From NCBI GenBank assembly GCA_023375785.1, contig SZWC01001580.1, forward strand, positions 5,208 through 69,207: a DNA stretch of 64,000 nt. Direction: 5' to 3'. The translations under genes were made by a program, and so were the position numbers. Numbering within the stretch: position 1 is the stretch's first letter; each line of letters opens with the position of its first letter. Positions 28,212 to 41,186 of this stretch are shown piece by piece. The notes under the pieces were generated by a model, which made no database searches, was not told where the DNA came from, and worked only from the letters and a program-made list of their open reading frames with translations. This stretch comes from Penium margaritaceum (lineage: Eukaryota > Streptophyta > Zygnematophyceae > Desmidiales > Peniaceae).

Positions 28212-31200
28212 GTGTGGCTACTATGCACATCAAACAACCAATCTAGGCATATGTCACTGACCATGACGAAAGAATTTCAATATGGGTGGTCAACGTTCAC
28301 AAACCATAACACGAGTCACAAACGGTCAGAGGGGGAAACAATGATCTGGGAATATCAGTTATCAACTAGCAAGTACAACAAACTTCAATCAGTAGTAGCA
28401 CGGTGTGGATACCATGCACAATAACTGACAAAACAAAGCATATGTACTGCCTTTGACCAAAGAAATCCGCTGTGTGTGGTCAACGTTGACAACTCATAAT
28501 ACGATTCACAAATGGTAAGAGGCTGAAACAATGGTTTGGGAACACCAGGTATCAACTAACAAGCACAAGGACCTTCAATAATTTGTGGCACGGTGTGGAT
28601 ACCATGCACGATGACCAACCAAAGTAGGCATATGTCACTGACCATGACCAAAGAATGTCACTATGTGTGGTAAACTTTGACAACTCATAACACGAGTCAC
28701 AAATGGTCAGAGTGGAAGATAACGGTTTGTGAATACTAGTTATCGACTAGCAAGTACAAATACCTTCCATATGTAGTGGCACAGTGTGGCTACAATGCAC
28801 AATGACCAACCAAAGTATCCATATGTCACTGACCATGTCCAAAACATTTCAATCCATGTGGTAAATATTGACAACTCACAACACGAGTCACAGATAGTCA
28901 GAGGGGGTAACAATGGTTTGGGAACACTAGATATCAACTAGAAAGCACAAAGACCTTCAATACCTAGTGACACGGCGTGGTCACCATGTACAGTGACAAA
29001 CCAAAGTAGGAATATGTCACTAACCATGACCAAACGAATTTCACAGTGTATGGTCAACGTTGAAAACTCATAACACGAGTAAAAAATGGTCAGAGGGGGA
29101 AAGAATGGGTTGGAAACACTAGCTATCAACTAGCAAGTACAAAGACCTTCAACAAGTAGTGGCACGGTGTGGCTAGCGTTCACAGTGACCAGTCAAAGGA
29201 TGCATATGTCACAGACTATGACCGAAGAAGACCACTACGTGTGGTCAACATTGACAACTCATAACACGAGTCACAAATGGTCAGAGGGAGAGACAATGGT
29301 TTGGGAACCCTATGTATTGAGTAGAAAGGACAAAGAAATTCAAAACATAGTGGCACGGTGTGGCTACTTTGCACACCAAACAACCAAACTAGGCACATGT
29401 CACTGACGATAACCAAAGAATTTCAATATGGGTGGTCAACGTTCACCAACCATAACACGAGTCACAAACGTTCAGAGGGGGAAACAATGTTCTGGGAATA
29501 TCAGTTCTCAACTAGTAAGTACAACAACCTTCAATCAGTAGTAGCACGGTGTGGCTACCATGCACAATGACAGACCAATGTAGGCATATGTCCTGCCTTT
29601 GACCAAAGAAATCCGTTGTGTGTGGTCAACGTCGACAACTCAAAATACGAGTCACAAATGGTCAGAGGGGGAAACAATGATTTGGGAAAACCAGGTATCA
29701 AGTAGCAAGCACAAGCACCTTCAATAAGTTGTGGCACGGTGTGGATACCATGCACAAAGACCAACCAAAGTAGGCATATGTCACTGACCATGACCAAAGA
29801 ATGTCACTATGTGTGGTAAACTTTGACAACTCATAACACGAGTCACAAATGGTCAGAGTGGAAGACAATGGTTTGTGAGTACTAGTTATCGACTAGAAAG
29901 GACAAATACCTTCAATATGTAGTGGCACAGTGTGGCTACAATGCACAGTGACCAACCAAAGTATGCATATGTCACTGAACATGACGAAAGAATTTCACTT
30001 CATGTGGTCAACGTTGACAACTCACAACACGAGGCACAGATAGTCAGAGGGGGTAACAATGGATTGGGAACACTAGCTATCAACTAGAAAGAACAAAGAC
30101 CTTCAATACGTAGTGACACGGCGTGGTAACCATGTACACTGACCAACCAAAGTAGGCATATGTCACCGACCATGACCAAAAGAATTTCACAGTGTGTGGT
30201 CAACGTTGAAAACTCGTAACACGAGTGAAAAATGGTCAGAGTGGGAATCAATGGGTTGGGAACACTAGTTATCAACTAGCAAGTACAAAAACATTCAACA
30301 AGTAGTGGCACGGTGTGGCTAGCGTGCACAGTGACCAACCAAAGGATGCATAAGTAACTGACTATGACCGAAGAAGTCCACTATGTGTGGTCAACATTGA
30401 CAACACATAATACGAGTCACAAATGGTCAGAGGGAACGAGGGTTTGGGAACCCTATGTATCGACTAAGAAGGACAAATGACTTCAATATGTAGTGGCACG
30501 GTGTGGCTACTGTGCACACCAAACAACCAAACTAGGCATATGTCACTGACCATGACCAAAGAATTTCAATATGGGTGGTCTACGTTCACCAATCATAACA
30601 CGAGTCACAAACGGTCAGAGGGGGAAACAATGATCTGGGAATATCAGTTATCAACCAGCAAGTACAACGACCTTCAATCAGTAGTAGCACGGTGTGGCTA
30701 CCATGCACAATGACCGACAAAAGAAGGCATATGTACTGCTTTTGACGAAGTAAATCCGCTGTGTGTGGTAAATGTTGACAACTCATAATACGAGTCACAA
30801 ATGGTCAGAGGTGGAAATAATGGTTTGGGAACACCAGGTATCAACTAGAAAGCACAAATACCTTCAATACGTTGTGGCACGGTGTGGATACCATGCACGA
30901 AGACCAACCAAAGTAGGCATATGTCACTGACCATGACGAAAGAATGTCACTATGTGTGGTAAACTTTGACAGCTCATAACACGAGTCACAAATGGTCAGA
31001 GTGGAAGATAATGGTTTGTGAGTACTAGTTATCGACTAGCAAGGACAAATACCTTCAATATGTAGTGGCACAGTGTGGCTACAATGCACAGTGACCAACC
31101 AAAGAATGCATATGTCACTGACCATGACGAAAGAATTTCACTTCATGTAGTCAACGTTGACAACTCACAACACGAGTCACAGATAGTCAGAGGGAGTAAC

Positions 31201-33004
31201 AATGGATTGGGAACACTAGCTATCAACTAGAAAGCACAAAGACCTTCAATACGTAGTGACACGGCGTGGTGACCATGTACACTGACCAACCAAAGTAGGC
31301 GTATGTCACCGACCATGACCAAAAGAATTTCACAGTGTGTGGTCAACGTTGAAAACTCGTAACACGAGTCACAAATGGTCAGAGGGGGAAACAATGGGTT
31401 TAGAACACTAGTTATCAACTAGCAAGTACAAAAACATTCAACAACTAGTGGCACGGTGTGGCTGGCCTGCACAGCGACAAACCAAAGGATGAATACGTCA
31501 CTGACTTTGACCGAAGAAGTCCACTATGTGTGGTGAACATTGACAACTCATAACACGAGTCACAAATGGTCAGAGGGAGAGACAATGGTTTGGAACCCTA
31601 TGCATCGACTAGAAAGGACAAATAACTTCAATACGTAGTGGCACGGTGTGGCTACTATGCACATCAAACAACCAAACTAGGCATATGTCACTGACCATGA
31701 CCAAAGAATTTCAATATGGGTGGTCAACGTTCACCAACCATAACACGAGTCACAAACGGTCAGAGGGGGAAACAATGATCTGGGAATATCAGTTATCAAC
31801 TAGCAAGTACAACGACCTTCAATCAGTAGTAGCACGGTATGGCTACCATGCACAATGACTGACAAATGAAGGTATACGTACTGCCTTTGACCAAAGAAAT
31901 CCGCTGTGTGTGGTCAACGTTGACAACTCATAATACGATTCACAAACGGTCAGAGGCAGAAACAATGGTTTGGTAACACCAGGTATCAACTAACAAGCAC
32001 AACGTCCTTCAATTAGTTGTGGCACGGTGTGGATACCATGCACGATGACCAACCAAAGTAGGCATATGTCACTGACCATGACCAAAGAATGTTTCTATGT
32101 GTGGTAAGCTTTGACAACTCATAAGAGGAGTCACAAATGGTCAGAGTGGAAGATAACGGTTTTTGAATACTAGTTATCGACTAGCAAGTACAAATACCTT
32201 CCATATGTAGTGGCACAGTGTGGCTACAATGCACAGTGACCAACCAAAGTATCCATATGTCACTGACCATGACCAAAACATTTCACTCCATGTGGTAAAT
32301 ATTGAAAACTCACAACACGAGTCACAGATAGTCAGAGGGGGTAACAATGGTTTGGGAACACTAGATATCAAGTAGAAAGCACAAAGACCTTCAATACCTA
32401 GTGACACGGCGTGGTAACCATGTACAGTGACAAACTAAAGTAGGAATATGTCACTAACCATGACCAAACGAATTTCACAGTGTATGGTCAACGTTGAAAA
32501 CTCATAACACGATTCAAAAATGGTCAGAGGAGGAAACAATGGGTTGGAAACACTAGCTATCAACTAGCAAGTACAAAGACCTTCAACAAGTAGTGGCACG
32601 GTGTGGCTAGCGTGCACAGTGACCAGTCAAAGGATGCATATGTCACTGACTATGACCGAAGAAGTCCACTACGTGTGGTCAACATTGACAACTCATAACA
32701 CGAGTTAAAAATGGTCAGAGGGAGAGACAATGGTTTGGGAACCCTGTGTATTGACTTGAAAGGACAAAGAAATTCAAAACATAGTGGCACGGTGTGGCTA
32801 CTATTTACACCAAACAACCAAACTAGGCATATGTCACTGACCATGACCAAAGAATATCAATATGGGTGGTCATCGTTTACCAACCATAACACGAGTCACA
32901 AACGGTCAGAGGGGGAAACAATGTTCTGGGAATATCAGTTCTCAACTAGCAAGTACAACGACCTTCAATCAGTAGTAGCACGGTGTGGCTACCATGCACA
33001 ATGA
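28212..33004 (-). repeat. Three-HOR segmental duplication within block B
   Basis: Private variants at about 28.2-29.5 kb recur at 31.6-33.0 kb with 3,434-bp spacing, three HOR lengths. Shared marks include CATCAAACAACC in the type 2/3 region, TATCCATATGTCACTGACC in type 6, CCTAGTGACACGGCGTGG in type 5, and ACGTGTGGTCAACATTGAC in type 3. The HORs between do not carry the whole set, so this is a larger duplicated block. Confidence 0.7.
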
Positions 33005-34440
33005 CCGACCAAAGTAGGCATATGTCCTGCCTTTGATCAAAGAAATCCACTGTGTGTGGTCAACGTCGACAACTCATAATACGAGTCACAAATGGTCAGA
33101 GGGGGAAACATTGGTTTGGGAAAACCAGGTATCAACTAGCAAGTACAAGGACCTTCAATAAGTTGTGGCACGGTGTGGATACCATGCACGAAGACCAACC
33201 AAAGTAGGCATATGTCACTGACCATGACCAAAGAATGTCACTATGTGTCATCCTTTGGTCATGGTCAGTGACATTCCTTGGTCATGGTCGGTGACATATG
33301 CCTACTTTGGTTGGTCATCGTGCATGGTATCCACACCGTGCCACAACTTATTGAAGGTTCTTGTGCTTCCTAGCTGATACCTGGTGTTCCCAAACCATTC
33401 TTTCCCCCTCTGACCATTTGTGACTCGTATTATGAGTTGTCGACGTTGACCACACACAGCGGATTGATTTGGTCAAAGGCAGTACATATGCCTACTTTGG
33501 TCAGTCATCGTGCATGGTAGCCACACCATGCTACTACTGATCGAAGGTCGTTGTACTTGCTAGTTGAGAACTGACATTCCCAGACCATTGTTTCCCCCCT
33601 CTGACCGCTTGTGACTCGTGTTATGGTTGGTGAACGTTGACCACCCACATTGAGATTCTTTGGTCATGGTCAGTGACATATGCCTAGTTTGGTTGTTTTG
33701 TGTGCATAGTAGCCACACCGTGCCACTATGTATTGAAGTTCGTTATCCTTTCTAGTTGATACATAGGGTTCCCAAACCATTGTCTCTACTCTGACCATTT
33801 GTGACTCGTGTTATAAGTTGTTAATGTTGACCACACATAGTGGACTTCTTCGGTCATACTTAGTGACGTATGCATCCTTTGGTTGGTCACTCTGCACGCT
33901 AGCCACACCGTGCCACTACTTGTTGAAGCTCTTTGTACTTGCTAGTTGATAACTAGTGTTCCCAACCCATTATTTCCCTCTTTGACCGTTCGTGACTCGT
34001 GTTATGAGTTTTCAACATTGACCACACACTCTAAAATTCTTTTGGTCATGGTCGGTGACATATGCCTACTTTGGTTGGTCATTGTACATGGTTACCACGC
34101 CATGTCACTACGTATTGAATGTCTTTGTGTTTTCTAGTTGATAGCTAGTCTTCCCAAACCATTGTTACCCTGTCTAAATATCTGTGACTCGTTTTGTGAG
34201 TTGTCAAAGTTGATGACATGAAGTGAAATTCCTCGGTCATGATCAGTGACATATGCATACTTTGGTTGGTCACTGTGCATTATAGCCACACTGTGCCACT
34301 ACATATTGAAGGTATTTGTACTTGCTAGTCGATAACTAGTATTCACAAACGATTATATTCCACTCTGACCATTTGTGACTCGTGTTATGAGTTGTCAAAG
34401 TTTACCACACATAGTGACATTCTTTGGTCATGGTCAGTGA

Positions 34441-35587
34441 CATATGCCTACTTTGGTTGGTCATCGTGCATGGTATCCACACCGTGCCACAAATTATGGA
34501 AGGTCCTTGTGCTTGCTAGTTGATACCTGGTGTTCCCAAACCATTGTTCCCCCCTCTGACCATTTATGACTCGTATTATGAGTTGTCAACGTTGACCACA
34601 CACAGCGGATTTCCTTGGTCAGAGGCAGTACATATGCCTACTTTGGTCGGTCATTGTGCATGGAAGTCACACCGTGCTACTACTGATTGAAGGTCGTTGT
34701 ACTTGCTAGTTGAGAACTGATATTCCCAGACCATTGTTTCCCCCTCTGACCGTTTGTGACTCCTGATATGGATGGTGAACGTTCACCACCCATATTGAAA
34801 TTATTTGGTCATGGTCATTGACATATGCCTAGTTTGGTTGTTTGGTGTGCATAGTAGCCACACCGTGCCACAACGTATTGAAGTTCTTTGTATTTTCTAG
34901 TCGATACATAGGGTTCCCAAACCATTGTATCTCCCTGTGACCATTTGTGACTCGTGTTATGAATTGTCAATGTTGACGACACATAGGGGACGTCTTCGGT
35001 CATAGTCAGTGACGTATGCATCCTTTGGTTGGTCACTGTGCACGCTAGCCACACTGTGCCACTACTTGTTGAAGGCCTTTGTACTTGCTAGTTGATAACT
35101 AGTGTTCCCAACCCATTGTTTCCCCCTCTGACCATTTGTGACTCGTGTTATGGGTTGTGAACGTTGACCACCCATATTGAAATTCTTTGGTCATGGTCAG
35201 TGAGATATTCCTACTTTGGTTTGTCACTATACATGGTTCCCACGCCGTGTCACTACGTATTGAAGGTCTTTGTACTTTCTTGTTGATAGCTAGTCTTCCC
35301 AAACCATTGTTACCCCCCTCTGACTATCTGTGACTCGTGTTGTGAGTTGTCAACGTTGACCACATAAAGTGAAATTCTTTGGTCATGGTCTGTGACATAT
35401 GTATGCTTTTGGTTGGTCACTGTGCATGGTAGCCGCACTGTACCAGTACATATTGAAGGTATTTGTACTTGCTAGTCAATAACTAGTATTCACAAACCAT
35501 TATCTTCCACTCTGACCATTTGTGACTCGTGTTATGAGTTGTCAAAGTTTACCACACATAGTGACACTATTTGGTCATGGTCAGTGA
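34441..35587 (+). repeat. Representative HOR unit (six monomers, 1,147 bp)
   Basis: One clean unit split at each CATATG-like start: type 1 34441-34630, type 2 34631-34821, type 3 34822-35012, type 4 35013-35202, type 5 35203-35395, type 6 35396-35587. Diagnostic features: type 1 ACCTGGTGTTCCC and GGTCAGAGGCAGT; type 2 GAGAACTGATATTCCCAG; type 3 GTTTGGTGTGCATAGTAGCC and ATACATAGGGTTCCC; type 4 CGTATGCATCCTTTGG; type 5 GATAGCTAGTCTTCCC and TGACTATCTGTGACTC; type 6 ACTAGTATTCACAAACC and CAAAGTTTACCACAC. Confidence 0.9.
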
Positions 35588-36443
35588 CATATGCCTACTT
35601 TGGTTGGTCATCGTGCATGGTATGCACACCGTGCCACAACTTATTGAAGGTCCTTGTGATTTCTAGTTGATACCTGGTGTTCCCAAACCATTGTTTCCCC
35701 CTCTGACCATTTGTGACTCGTATTATGAGTTGTCAACGTTCACCACAAACAGCTCATTTCTTTGGTCAAAGGCAGTACATATGCCTACTTTGGTCGGTCA
35801 TTGTGCATGGTAGCCACACCATGCTACTACTGATTGAAGGTCGTTGTACTTGCTAGTTAAGAACTGATATTCCCACACCATTGTTTCTCCCTCTGACTGT
35901 TCGTGACTTGTGTTATGGTTGGTGAACGTTGACCACCCATATTGAAATTTTTTGGTCATGGTCAGTGACATATGCCTAGTTTGCTTGTTTTGTGTGGATA
36001 GTAGCCACACTGTGCCACTTCGTATTGAAGTTCTTTGTCCTTTCTAGTTGATACATAGGGTTCCCAAACCATTGTCTCTTCCTCTGACCATTTGTGACTC
36101 GTGATATGAGTTGTCAATGTCGACCACACATAGTGGTATTCTTTGGTCATAGTCAGTGACGTATGCATCCTTTTGATACGTCACTGTGCAGGCTAGCCAC
36201 ACCGTGCCACTAGTTGTTGAAGGTCTTTGTACTTGCTTGGTGATAACTAGTGTTCCCGTCCCATAGTTTCCCCCTCTGACCATTTGTGACTCCTGTTATG
36301 AGTTTTCAACGTTGACCACACACTGTGAAATTCTTTTGGTCATGGTTAGTGACATATGCCTACTTTGGTTTGTCACTGTACATGGTTACCACGCCGTGTT
36401 ACTATGTATTGAAGGTCTTTGTGCTTTCTAGTTGATAGCTAGT

Positions 36444-36985
36444 NNNNNNNNNNNNNNNNNNNNNNNNNNNNNNNNNNNNNNNNNNNNNNNNNNNNNNNNN
36501 NNNNNNNNNNNNNNNNNNNNNNNNNNNNNNNNNNNNNNNNNNNNNNNNNNNNNNNNNNNNNNNNNNNNNNNNNNNNNNNNNNNNNNNNNNNNNNNNNNNN
36601 NNNNNNNNNNNNNNNNNNNNNNNNNNNNNNNNNNNNNNNNNNNNNNNNNNNNNNNNNNNNNNNNNNNNNNNNNNNNNNNNNNNNNNNNNNNNNNNNNNNN
36701 NNNNNNNNNNNNNNNNNNNNNNNNNNNNNNNNNNNNNNNNNNNNNNNNNNNNNNNNNNNNNNNNNNNNNNNNNNNNNNNNNNNNNNNNNNNNNNNNNNNN
36801 NNNNNNNNNNNNNNNNNNNNNNNNNNNNNNNNNNNNNNNNNNNNNNNNNNNNNNNNNNNNNNNNNNNNNNNNNNNNNNNNNNNNNNNNNNNNNNNNNNNN
36901 NNNNNNNNNNNNNNNNNNNNNNNNNNNNNNNNNNNNNNNNNNNNNNNNNNNNNNNNNNNNNNNNNNNNNNNNNNNNNNNNNNNNN
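36444..36985. other. Assembly gap (542 N)
   Basis: Run of unknown bases inside the satellite. The 170 bp before it (36274-36443) and the 170 bp after it (36986-37155) are the same type 4/5 sequence with one visible mismatch. Their spacing of 712 bp is not a whole number of monomers or HORs, so the gap length is probably nominal. Confidence 0.99.
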
Positions 36986-39900
36986 CTCTGACCATTTGTG
37001 ACTCGTGTTATGAGTTTTCAACGTTGACCACACACTGTGAAATTCTTTTGGTCATGGTTAGTGACATATGCCTACTTTGGTTTGTCACTGTACATGGTTA
37101 CCACGCCGTGTTACTATGTATTGAAGGTCTTTGTGCTTTCTAGTTGATAGCTAGTCTTCCGAATCCATTGTTACCCCCTCTGACTATCTGTGACTCGTGT
37201 TGCGAGTTGTCAACATTGACCACATGAAGTGAAATTCTTCGGTCATGGTCAGTGACATATGCATACTTTGGTTGGTCACTGTGCATGGTAGCCACACTGT
37301 GCCACTACATATTGAAGGTATTTGTACTTGCTAGTCGATAACTAGTATTCACAAACCATTTTCTTCCACTTTGACTATTTGTGACTCGTGTTATGAGTTG
37401 TCAAAGTTTACCACACATAGTGACATTATTGGTCATGGTCAGTGACATATGCCTACTTTGGTTGGTCATCGTGCATGGTATCCACACCGTGCCACAACTT
37501 ATGGAAGGTCCTTGTGCTTGCTAGTTGATACCTGGTGTTCCCAAACCGTTGTTCCCCCCTCTTACCATTTATGACTCGTATAATGACTTGTCAACGTTGA
37601 CCACACACAACGGATTTCCTTGGTCAGAGGCAGAACATATGCGCACTTTGGTCGATCGTTGTGCATGGTGGCCACACCATGCTACTACTGATTGAAGGTC
37701 GTTGTACTTGCTAGTTGATGACTGATATTCCCAGACCATTGTTTCCCCCGTCTGACCATTTGTGACTCGTGTTATGGTTGGCGAACGTTGACGACCCATA
37801 TTGCAATTCTTTGGTCATGGTCAGTGACATATGCCTAGTTTGGTTGTTTGGTGTGCATAGTAGCCACACCGTGCCACTACGTATTGAAGTTCTTTGTCCT
37901 TTCTAGTCGGTACATAGGGTTCCAAAACCATTGTCTCTCCCTCTGACCATTTGTGACTCGTGTTATGAGTTATCAATGTTGACCACACATAGTGGACTTC
38001 TTCGGTCATAATCAGTGACGTATGCATCCTTTGATTGGTCACTGTTTACGCTAGCCACACCGTGCCACTACTGGTTGAAGGTCTTTGTACTTGCTCATTG
38101 ATAAGTAGTGTTCCCAACCCATTGTTTCCCCCTCTGACCATTTGTGACTTGTGTTATGAGTTTACAACGTTGACCACACACTATGAAATTCTTTTGGTCA
38201 TGGTCGGTGACATATGCCTACCTTCGTTGGTCATTGTACATGGTTACCACACCGTGTCACTAAGTATTGAATGTCTTTGTGCTTTCTAGTTGATAGATAG
38301 TCTTCCCAGACCATTGTTACCCCCTCTGACTATCTGAGTCTCGTGTTGTGAGTTGTCAACGTTGACCAAATGAAGTGAAATTCTTTGGTCATGGTCAGTG
38401 ACATATGCATACTTTGGTTGAACACTGTGCATTGTAGCCACACCGTGCCACTACATATTGAAGTTATTTGTACTTGCTAGTCGATAACTAGTATTCACAA
38501 ACCATTATCTTTCACTCTGACCATTTATGACTCGTGTTATGAGTTCTCAAAGTTAACCACACATAGTGACATTCTTTGGTCATGGTCAGTGACATATGCC
38601 TGCTTTGGTTGGTCATCGTGCATGGTACTCACATCGTGCCACAACTTATTGAAGGTCCTTGTGCTTGCTAGTTGATTCCTGGTGTTCCCAAACCATTGTT
38701 TCCTTCTCTGACCATTTGTGACTCGTATTATGAGTTGTCAACGTTGACCACGCACAGCGGATTTCTTTGGTCAAAGGCAGTACATATGCCTACTTTGGTC
38801 GGTCGTTATGCATGGTAGCCACGCTGTGCTACTACTGACTGAAGGTTGTTGTACATGTTAGTTGAGAACTGATATTCCCAGACCATTGTTCCCCCCCCTG
38901 ACCGTTTGTGACCCGTGTTATGGTTGGTGAACGTTGTTCACTCATATTGAAATTCTTTGGTCATGGTCAGTGACACATGCCTAGTTTGGTTGTTTGGTGT
39001 GCATAGTAGCCACACCGTGTCACTACGTATTGAAGTTTTTTGTCCTTTCTAGTTGATACATAGGATTCCCAAGCCATTGTCTCTCCCTCTGACCATTTGT
39101 GACTCGTGCTATGAGTTGTCAATGCCGACCTCACATAGTGGACTTCTCGGTCATAGTCAGTGACATATGCATCCTTTGGTTGGTCACTCTGCACGCTAGC
39201 CACACCGTGCCACTACTTGTTAACTGTCTTTGTACGTGCTAGTTGATAACTAGTGTTCCCAATCCATTGTTTCCCCCTCTGACCATTTGTGACTTGTGTT
39301 ATGAGTTTTTAACGTTGACCACACACTGTGAAATTCGTTTGGACATGGTTATTGACATGTGCCTACTTTGGTTTGTCACTGTACATGGTTACCACGCCGT
39401 GTCACTACGTATTGAAGGTCTTTGTGCTTTCTAGTTGATAGCCAGTCTTCCCAAAGCATTATTACCCCCTCTGACTATCTGTGAGTTGTCAACATTGACC
39501 ACATGAAGCGAAATTCGTTGGTCATGGTCGGTGACATATGCATAGTTTGGTTGGTGACTGTGCATTGTAGCCACACTGTGCCACTACATATGTATGGTAC
39601 TTGTACTTGCTAGACAATAACTAGAATTCACAAACCATAATCTTCCACTCTGACCATTTGTGACTCGTGGTATGCATTGTCAATGTTTACCACACAGTGA
39701 CATTCTTTGGTCATGGTCAGTGACACATGCCTACTTTGGTTGGTCATCGTGCATGGTATCCACACCGTGCCACAACTTATTGAAGGTCCTTGTGCTTGCT
39801 AGTTGATACCTGGTGTTCCCAAACCATTGTTTTCCCCTCTGACCATCTGTGACTCGTATTATGAGTTGTCAACGTTGACCACACACAGCGGATTTCTTTG

Positions 39901-40804
39901 GTCAAAAGCTGTACATATGCCTACTTTGGTCGGTCAGTGTGCATGGTAGCCACACCGTGCTACTACTGATTGAAGGTCGTTGTACTTGCTAGTTGAGAAC
40001 TGATATTCTCAGACCATTGCTTCCAACTCTGACCGTTTGTGACTCGTGTTATGGTTGGTGAACATTGACCACCCATATTGAAATTCTTTGGTCGTGGTCA
40101 GTGACATATGCCTAGTTTGGTTGTTTGGTGTGCATAGTAGCCACACCGTGTCACTGCGTATTGAATTTCTTTGTCCTTTCTTGTCGATACATAGGGTTCC
40201 CAAACCATTGTCTCTCCCTCTGACCATTTGTGACTCGTGTTATGAGTTGTCAATGTTGACCACACACAGTGGACTTCTTCGGTCATAGTCAGTGACGTAT
40301 GCATCCTTTGGTTGGTCACCGTGCACGCTATCCACACCGTGCCACTACTTGTTGAAGGTCTTTGTACTTGCTAGTTGATAACTAGTGTTCCCAATCCATT
40401 CCTTCCCCCACTGACCATTTGTGACTCGTGTTATGGGTTGTGAACGTTGACCATCCATATTAAAATTCTTTGGTCATGGTCAGTGACATATGCCTACTTT
40501 CGTTTGTCACTGTACATGGTTACCACGCCGTGTCACTATGTATTGAAGGTCTTTGTGCTTTCTAGTTGATAGCTAGTCTTCCCAAACCATTGTTACCACC
40601 TCTGGCTATCTGTGACTCGTGTTGTGAGTTGTCAACGTTGACCACATGAAGTGAAATTCTTTGGTCATGGTCAGTGACATATGCACACTTTGGTTGGTCA
40701 CTATGCATTGTAGCCACGCTGTGCCACTACATATTGAAGGTATTTGTACTTGCTAGTTGAGAACTAGTATTAAAAAACCATTATCTTCCACTCAGACCAT
40801 TTAT

Positions 40805-41186
40805 GACTCGTGTTATGAGTTGTCAAAGTTTACCACACATAGTGACATTCTTTGGTCATGGTCAGTGACATATGCCTACTTTGGTTGGTCATCGTGCATG
40901 GTATCCACACCGTGCCACAACGTATTGAAGGTCCTTGTGCTTGCTAGCTGATACCTGGTGTTCCTAAACGATTGTTTCCCCCTCTGACCATTTGTGACTC
41001 GTGTTATGAGTTGTCAAAGTTTACCACACATAGTGACATTCTTTGGTCATGGTCAGTGACATATGCCTACTTTGGTTGGTCATCGTGCATGGTATCCACA
41101 CCGTGCCACAACGTATTGAAGGTCCTTGTGCTTGCTAGCTGATACCTGGTGTTCCTAAACGATTGTTTCCCCCTCTGACCATTTGT
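40805..41186 (+). repeat. Perfect tandem duplication of one monomer (191 bp x 2)
   Basis: Copies start at 40805 and 40996 and share private variants such as TAGCTGATACCTGG and GTTCCTAAACGATTG. The second copy is an extra type 6/1 junction monomer. Near-complete identity suggests a recent event or an assembly duplication. Confidence 0.88.

Larger units (their letters stand above)
6830..33248 (-). repeat. Satellite block B, inverted, about 23 HOR units
   Basis: The same satellite in reverse complement; read left to right the types run 6-5-4-3-2-1. At about 26.4 kb it is the longest uninterrupted block. The HOR period is 1,143-1,147 bp where regular. Irregular places are listed separately: a duplicated type 3 monomer at 8.3-8.7 kb, a hybrid monomer near 9.9 kb, a lost type 4 near 14.3 kb, two four-monomer units at 18.2-19.6 kb, a deletion of about 50 bp near 20.25 kb and skipped monomers at 20.75-21.2 kb. 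Open frames of 60-97 codons recur once per monomer type but cannot run further, because 191 is not a multiple of three. Confidence 0.95.

Noticed and set aside
33180-33420. A recent perfect palindrome at the second orientation switch
   Set aside because: The arms share HOR phase but not private variants, so they diverged long ago or come from different parts of the array.
36402-37033. Apparent long open frames of about 190-200 codons
   Set aside because: They consist almost wholly of unknown bases in the assembly gap.
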